Shown in pieces: positions 59,718-64,000 of a stretch of 64,000 bases of DNA. The position numbers were made by a program, and so were the translations under genes. A model generated the notes under the pieces. That model saw nothing but the letters and a program-made list of their open reading frames with translations. It made no database searches and was not told where the DNA came from. Every line of letters begins with the position of its first letter. The first letter of the stretch is position 1. This DNA comes from Aestuariibaculum lutulentum (GTDB lineage: Bacteria; Bacteroidota; Bacteroidia; Flavobacteriales; Flavobacteriaceae), in the NCBI RefSeq assembly GCF_032926325.1, contig NZ_CP136709.1:1029501-1093500 (forward strand), read 5' to 3'.

Positions 59718-60248
59718 ATGAATACAAATATCGAGCACTTAAAATATCCAATAGGGACGTTTAAGTCCCAAGAAATCATTAGTGAAACACAAATAAAGGA
59801 CTGGATAAAAACAATTCGCAATTTCCCAACACAACTTAAATTAGAAGTCAAAGACCTAAGTGCATCCGATTTAAAAAAAACATACAGACCCAACGGATGG
59901 AACATTATGCAAGTGGTTCATCATTGTGCTGACAGTCATATGAATAGCTTTATTAGATGCAAACTTGCACTTACTGAAGAAACCCCAACAATAAAGCCAT
60001 ATCACGAAAATCTCTGGGCGGAATTACCCGACGCTAATAATCCTTCAATAGAAAGCTCACTAATCATTTTAGAGGGTTTGCATCAACGATGGACGCTGCT
60101 ACTGGACAGCCTAAATGCATCAGATTTAAACAAAAGCTATTTTCATCCCGAATCTCAATCCTATGTAAACCTAAAAACCAATATTGGTATTTATGCCTGG
60201 CACTGCGAACACCATTTAGCCCACATTAAAATTGCTAAAAACTCTTAA
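59718..60248 (+). CDS. YfiT-like bacillithiol-type transferase (DinB superfamily)
   Basis: Four-helix-bundle metal enzyme that, in characterised relatives, conjugates bacillithiol to electrophiles. Seen: three metal-binding His candidates, VVHHCADSHMNSF near 67-79 and AWHCEHHLAHIKIA near 160-173, and the YfiT start LKYPIGTFK near 8-16. Length 176 is standard. Cotranscribed with the GNAT gene. Whether this organism makes bacillithiol cannot be judged from the window. Confidence 0.88.
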   Translation: MNTNIEHLKYPIGTFKSQEIISETQIKDWIKTIRNFPTQLKLEVKDLSASDLKKTYRPNGWNIMQVVHHCADSHMNSFIRCKLALTEETPTIKPYHENLWAELPDANNPSIESSLIILEGLHQRWTLLLDSLNASDLNKSYFHPESQSYVNLKTNIGIYAWHCEHHLAHIKIAKNS

Positions 60249-60269
60249 AAAAACAAGATGTAATCAAAT

Positions 60270-60302
60270 AAAAACCCCTGCTAATTTCTATCAGGGGTAT
60301 TC
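60270..60302. terminator. terminator between the YfiT-like and carbonic anhydrase genes
   Basis: Stem ACCCCTG / CAGGGGT with an 11-base loop between convergent genes, A-rich on the left and T-rich on the right. Confidence 0.75.
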
Positions 60303-60317
60303 TATTTTATATTGTAA

Positions 60318-61103
60318 TTAATAATTATAATTAACTCTTCTTCCGTTTAATGGCTGCGCATTACGGTAGTTATTAACAGGCATATTAGACCTCAGCTTCA
60401 ACACTTCTGCTTCCGAAAGGATTATTGGCTCTTTAAAAACAATCCAATTTACATTTTCTGTACATGGGGGTGTTGTTAAAGACCCCTGATATGAATAATA
60501 CTGTTTTTCATTTAGCATTAAACTTGACAAATCGACATGCTGATTAATTTCCTTAAAAGCCCCTTCCTTAATTGGTAAAAAGCTCTCAAAAAACTCAAAC
60601 AAAACACTTCCTTCTCCTTCTTCTCCTAAAACCCCTAATACGGTAACTTCTCCATCACTATTCATATGCACCAAATGCATTTCTATTGGATAAACAATCC
60701 CGTTAATTTTATGCTCAGAAGGTTCATGAAAATGAATCTGTTTTAAAAAATAGGTTTTGTTTTTATAATTTATGGAATCTCCTAACTCAAAATCAAATTG
60801 AATGGAATGTCCATTATTTTCAACCTTATTTATAAATGTTGTTGGGTTATACTGTATTTTTAGGTTTGTTTGTTGTAAAGAATCGACATCTCTATGAATA
60901 ATATTAATTGGCGATTGAAATGCGCCTCCACAAGAAGAATTCTTTTCAATTTCCTCCCAATGTTCAGGTGAGGTTTCTCCAGAATAACTCCAGTGCCTTT
61001 TCTCATGTATATTCAGAGCAAGATCTTTAGACTTTTTAGCTGCTTCTTGACATGAAAACAACATAATAGAAAAACATAAATAACAGATAATTCGAGTATT
61101 CAT
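60318..61103 (-). CDS. alpha-type carbonic anhydrase lipoprotein
   Basis: Periplasmic or surface zinc enzyme interconverting CO2 and bicarbonate. Seen: lipobox MLFSC (Cys18), WSYSGETSPEHWEE near 38-51, QSPINII near 63-69, zinc ligands in KQIHFHEPSEHK and EMHLVHM near 118-142, and GSLTTPPCTENVNWIV near 203-218, all alpha-CA hallmarks. Length 261. It stands alone with its own promoter box (TAATTTTG at 61130-61137). Confidence 0.95.
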   Translation of the reverse strand: MNTRIICYLCFSIMLFSCQEAAKKSKDLALNIHEKRHWSYSGETSPEHWEEIEKNSSCGGAFQSPINIIHRDVDSLQQTNLKIQYNPTTFINKVENNGHSIQFDFELGDSINYKNKTYFLKQIHFHEPSEHKINGIVYPIEMHLVHMNSDGEVTVLGVLGEEGEGSVLFEFFESFLPIKEGAFKEINQHVDLSSLMLNEKQYYSYQGSLTTPPCTENVNWIVFKEPIILSEAEVLKLRSNMPVNNYRNAQPLNGRRVNYNY

Positions 61104-61129
61104 AATTAAAATGAAATGGTTAATATCAT

Positions 61130-61137
61130 CAAAATTA
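61130..61137 (-). promoter_or_regulatory. -7 box for the carbonic anhydrase
   Basis: The minus strand reads TAATTTTG, a full TAnnTTTG match, 27 bases before the ATG. Confidence 0.45.
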
Positions 61138-61312
61138 CATATCGAATTTCCTATAAAAACTAACTTTTGTCAGCTTATCATATATCTGCAATAAAACTTA
61201 TTAACTATTTCGTTTTCGGAGAGTTATAATTAATATATCTAATTAGATAAATAAAAATCCTAGACTAACATCTAAGCTTTTTATTAAAACATTTATACAA
61301 GATGAAGATAAA

Positions 61313-62203
61313 CTACAAAGAGCTCGTATTGAACGTATCTCCCTGTGACAAATCTCCAGTATCGAAACCTTTTTTAAACCATCGCATACGTTGTGCCGAT
61401 GTACCGTGAGTAAAGGAATCTGGAACCACTCTACCTGTCGAATTCTTCTGCAACCTGTCATCGCCAATGGCATTAGCCGCATTAAGAGCCTCTTCCAAAT
61501 CACCTGTTTCCATCATTCGGGTCATTTCCTGTGAATGGTGAGCCCAGACACCGGCTAAGAAATCGGCTTGAAGTTCTAAACGCACCGAATATTTGTTATA
61601 CTCTGTTTCACTAAGCTGACTTCGCAATCGATTCATCTTATCTGTAATTCCCATTATTTTTTGAATATGATGCCCTACTTCGTGTGCAATAACATAAGCC
61701 TGAGCAAAATCTCCGGGAGCATTTAACTGACGCTCCATATCATCAAAAAAACTTAAATCAATATATAATTTTTCATCACCAGGACAATAAAAAGGCCCTG
61801 TTGCACTTGATGCTGTACCACAAGCTGATGATACCGAACCCGTAAATAACACCAAAGTAGGCTCTCGGTAATTATCTAATAACTTATTCCAAACATCTTC
61901 TGTATTAGCTAAAATCGTCGCACTAAATTGAGCCAATTCTTCATCTTCTGCGGTAGGCTGATACGACGATGACGATTCGGTTGGAACACCACCACCCAAT
62001 AATTGACCAATCAAGCTTAATGGATTTTTTCCCATTAAAAAAGAAATCACTAAAAACCCACCAATTATAAATAATCCTACTTTTGAAAACAGGAGTTTAA
62101 AAAGTGGTCTTAGCAACAATGGATTAAATCCGCCCCCACTGGAACTTCCTTGCCCTCTGCGATCGTCAACGTTAGAACTTTGTCTTCTACCTTGCCATTT
62201 CAT
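61313..62203 (-). CDS. YpfJ-type neutral zinc metallopeptidase
   Basis: Membrane-anchored putative zinc protease (PF04228 type). Seen: a Gly/Arg-rich N-terminus QGRRQSSNVDDRRGQGSSSG, a membrane segment at about 38-62, CGTASSATGPFYCPGDEKLY near 127-146, and the zinc motif AYVIAHEVGHHIQK near 168-181, then LELQADFLAGVWAHH near 208-222. Length 296 is normal. Substrate unknown. The 209 bases between it and the carbonic anhydrase gene show nothing but the promoter box. Confidence 0.92.
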   Translation of the reverse strand: MKWQGRRQSSNVDDRRGQGSSSGGGFNPLLLRPLFKLLFSKVGLFIIGGFLVISFLMGKNPLSLIGQLLGGGVPTESSSSYQPTAEDEELAQFSATILANTEDVWNKLLDNYREPTLVLFTGSVSSACGTASSATGPFYCPGDEKLYIDLSFFDDMERQLNAPGDFAQAYVIAHEVGHHIQKIMGITDKMNRLRSQLSETEYNKYSVRLELQADFLAGVWAHHSQEMTRMMETGDLEEALNAANAIGDDRLQKNSTGRVVPDSFTHGTSAQRMRWFKKGFDTGDLSQGDTFNTSSL

Positions 62204-62322
62204 TTTAAATCAATTTAATACGTGTAACCAGAACAATTTACATATATTTTCTATATTATAAATTAATCCATTTAAAAGTTATTCAAAATGGAAACATATT
62301 GAATAAAGCCAACTTATATTTT

Positions 62323-63363
62323 CTATGTTGCCGGATTTGGAATAAGAGCATGTACGGCATTTATTTGCTCTAAAACAGCATCACTCAATGTCACATTAAT
62401 AGAATTAATATTCTCCTTTAACTGTTCTAAAGACGTTGCTCCAATAATATTACTCGTAACAAATGGTTGCTGATTTACAAACGCCAGACTCATTTCGGCC
62501 AAAGTCATATTATTATCTTCAGCTATCTTTAAATATTGTTTTGTTGCTTCTGTACATTGTTCACTACTGTAACGTGCAAACCTTGGAAACAGCTTTAAAC
62601 GTGCATTATCGGCCGCTGTACCCTTTATATATTTCCCGGAAAGCACACCAAATGCCATAGGTGAATATGCCAGTAAACCAATATCTTCACGCATAGATAT
62701 TTCGGCTAAATCGCCTTCGTAAGTTCTGTTTAATAATGAATAAGCATTTTGAATGGTTCGCATTCTTGGCAAACTATGACTTTTCGATTCTTCAAGAAAA
62801 CGCATCGTTCCCCAGGCTTTTTCGTTTGACAACCCGACATGACGAATTTTTCCCGCTTTAATTTGCTCATCCATTTTATGTAAAACTTCGTTAAAATTGT
62901 CGGTCCACTCATCGCTGGCGTTATGCACGTAATCGCGTTTCCCAAATGTATTGGTTTCACGCTCCGGCCAGTGAATCTGATACACATCAATATAATCGGT
63001 TTGCAGGCGTTTTAATTCATTATCCACCGCTTCTGCAATAGAATCTGCTTGCAAACCTGATGTTCTAATATGCGCCGTATAATCGCTTGGTCTGCCAACG
63101 ATTTTACTGGCTATAATGACTTGCTCTCTATTATTTCTCTTCTTTAACCAACTACCAATAATTCTACTGGTTTCACCTTGAGTTTCCGGACTTGCTGGAA
63201 CAGGATACATTTCGGCAGTATCAATAAAATTAACCCCTTGCTCTAAAGCATAATCGAGTTGCTCATGACCTTCTGCCTCGGTGTTTTGGTTTCCCCAGGT
63301 CATGGTTCCTAGGCAAATTTTACTGACTTCTATATCGGTTTTTGGTATCGTTGTATATTTCAT
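62323..63363 (-). CDS. aldo/keto reductase (Tas-like)
   Basis: NADPH-dependent TIM-barrel oxidoreductase. From the ATG at 63363 (MKYTTIPKTD): CLGTMTWGNQNTEAEGHEQL near 17-36, DTAEMYPVP with Tyr of the catalytic tetrad, ASKIVGRP with Lys, VYQIHWPERETN with His, and the NADP-binding C-terminal block SNIIGATSLEQLKEN. The longer reading adds 11 residues that do not match the family start. Native substrate unknown. A terminator of the next gene stands upstream. Confidence 0.93.
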   Translation of the reverse strand: MKYTTIPKTDIEVSKICLGTMTWGNQNTEAEGHEQLDYALEQGVNFIDTAEMYPVPASPETQGETSRIIGSWLKKRNNREQVIIASKIVGRPSDYTAHIRTSGLQADSIAEAVDNELKRLQTDYIDVYQIHWPERETNTFGKRDYVHNASDEWTDNFNEVLHKMDEQIKAGKIRHVGLSNEKAWGTMRFLEESKSHSLPRMRTIQNAYSLLNRTYEGDLAEISMREDIGLLAYSPMAFGVLSGKYIKGTAADNARLKLFPRFARYSSEQCTEATKQYLKIAEDNNMTLAEMSLAFVNQQPFVTSNIIGATSLEQLKENINSINVTLSDAVLEQINAVHALIPNPAT

Positions 63364-63405
63364 TGTTCTAAATAATTCTTTTAAAAATTTAAACATTAAA
63401 GATAA

Positions 63406-63440
63406 AAAAACCTTTCAGCTTACCGGAAACTGAAAGGCTT
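63406..63440 (-). terminator. terminator of the OmpA-family gene
   Basis: Stem CCTTTCAG / CTGAAAGG with an 11-base loop followed by T7 on the minus strand, 27 bases beyond the stop. Confidence 0.85.
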
Positions 63441-63466
63441 AAATCTATGTTAATCTTATAATTGTA

Positions 63467-64000
63467 TTATTCGTTTAAAAGCTTTGATAACTCATCTAAC
63501 TTAGGCGTTAAAATAACCTCTATTCTTCTGTTTTTAGCTCGACCTTCAGGCGTTTCGTTACTTGCAACGGGTGCGAACTCACCTCGACCAGCTGCAGTTA
63601 AATTTTCAGGATAAATATCATCGTTTTCAGCTAAAATATTTACGATTGCTGTAGCACGTTTGGTTGATAAATCCCAGTTATCTATTAATGGTCCGTTTCC
63701 AGAATATGGTACGTTATCGGTATGCCCTTCAATTAACACGGCAATATCAGGGTTTTGCCCAAGTACACTACCAAGTTGTTGCACCGCACGACGCCCATCG
63801 ACACCAACTGCCCAACTTCCTGAGTTGAATAACAATTTGTTTTCCATAGATACATACACCTTACCATCGCGTTGTTCTACGGTTAAGCCCTTACCTTCGA
63901 AATCGGTTAAAGCTTTAGATATAGCATCTTTTAATGCCGTCATAGCTTCTTCCTTTTCTGAAATTAAACGCTCCAGCTCCACTACTCGAGCCGAACGCTC
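63467..64000 (-). CDS. OmpA-family peptidoglycan-binding protein, C-terminal part (cut by window edge)
   Basis: C-terminal 177 residues of an OmpA-like protein; the reading frame stays open to the last base, so the true N-terminus lies beyond 64000. A GTG at 63980-63982 in frame is not a credible start. Seen: a helical, Glu/Arg-rich stretch at the visible N-end, then the OmpA_C domain with VLIEGHTDNVPYSG, NWDLSTKRATAIVNIL and GRGEFAPVASNETPEGRAKN, and the C-terminal NRRIEVIL. It probably tethers the outer membrane to peptidoglycan; the missing part should carry a signal peptide. Confidence 0.92.
   Translation of the reverse strand, partial: ERSARVVELERLISEKEEAMTALKDAISKALTDFEGKGLTVEQRDGKVYVSMENKLLFNSGSWAVGVDGRRAVQQLGSVLGQNPDIAVLIEGHTDNVPYSGNGPLIDNWDLSTKRATAIVNILAENDDIYPENLTAAGRGEFAPVASNETPEGRAKNRRIEVILTPKLDELSKLLNE

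Noticed and set aside
61243..61503. Minus-strand open frame at the end of the YpfJ-type gene
   Set aside because: Shifted-frame shadow of the metallopeptidase; the peptidase frame carries the motifs to its stop.
1..64000. CRISPR arrays, insertion sequences, prophage or integron signals, tRNA genes
   Set aside because: I saw no spaced direct repeats, transposase, integrase or tRNA-like cloverleaf ends on reading both strands; a dedicated tRNA scan was not possible here.

Overview
The window looks like ordinary chromosome from a marine or soil member of the Flavobacteriaceae (Bacteroidota). The evidence is the low G+C content and the promoter motif TAnnTTTG (often TTG or TTTG about 20 bases upstream) in front of many genes, with no Shine-Dalgarno-like sequences that I could use to choose starts. 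Lineage-typical genes agree: gldD/gldE (gliding motility), two SusC-like/TonB-dependent receptors, DUF4271, DUF3098, DUF3127, DUF4301, DUF4199, a PcrB-like geranylgeranylglyceryl phosphate synthase and a membrane MutS-like ATPase. I saw no rRNA, tRNA, insertion sequence, phage gene or CRISPR array. Almost every base is coding, and no gene-free gap exceeds 300 bases. Layout. 1-8.4 kb: dihydroorotase (cut by the left edge) with a glycosyltransferase, then DUF4271-hemD, PEP carboxykinase, DUF423, a saccharopine-dehydrogenase-like enzyme with an Lrp/AsnC regulator, and a secreted S37-type peptidase. 8.4-21.3 kb: glyS, comF, an Ig-like lipoprotein, a nitrilase, the MutS-like ATPase, Bax inhibitor-1, a YugP-type metalloprotease, alanine dehydrogenase and leuS. 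The leuS product carries an unusual insert before its KMSKS loop. 21.4-29.2 kb: a permease, an outer-membrane barrel, then the cell-envelope run ftsX-DUF3098-(glycerate kinase, opposite strand)-uppP-truB-TonB-like protein, followed by a thioredoxin-like protein and tag. 29.3-35.2 kb: DUF2490, aat, DUF3127, a flavin reductase, a histidine kinase with a small zinc-ribbon membrane protein, HIT, greA with a terminator-like hairpin in its leader, and a degenerate Rieske lipoprotein. 35.2-42.5 kb: one long leftward run whose theme is probably thiamine acquisition. It holds a TonB-dependent receptor behind a TPP riboswitch, arfB, DUF4301, a NadR-like P-loop kinase, a PnuC-type permease, a thiamine-binding-protein homologue, a GGGP synthase and a phosphopantetheinyl transferase. 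42.5-50.1 kb: ahcY, a small hypothetical protein, then a phytase / TonB-dependent receptor / TPR-LuxR regulator locus that looks like a phytate-phosphate scavenging unit. 50.2-59.1 kb: ribosomal proteins L27 and L21, a DUF4199 protein, a permease, a Cys-rich HMA lipoprotein, then gldD-gldE-ssb-mutY divergent from hup, a 30-residue basic (probably ribosomal) protein and rng. 59.1-64 kb: GNAT, a YfiT-type thiol transferase, alpha carbonic anhydrase, a YpfJ-type metalloprotease, an aldo/keto reductase and an OmpA-family protein cut by the right edge. No single large undescribed system stands out. The best leads are the TPP-linked uptake run with its kinase of unknown substrate, the hairpin at the very start of the greA transcript, the degenerate Rieske lipoprotein, the HMA lipoprotein with tandem Cys clusters, the SSB-like acidic tip on DUF3127, and the enlarged LeuRS insert. 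All functions are read from motifs and remembered family features; no database search was run.
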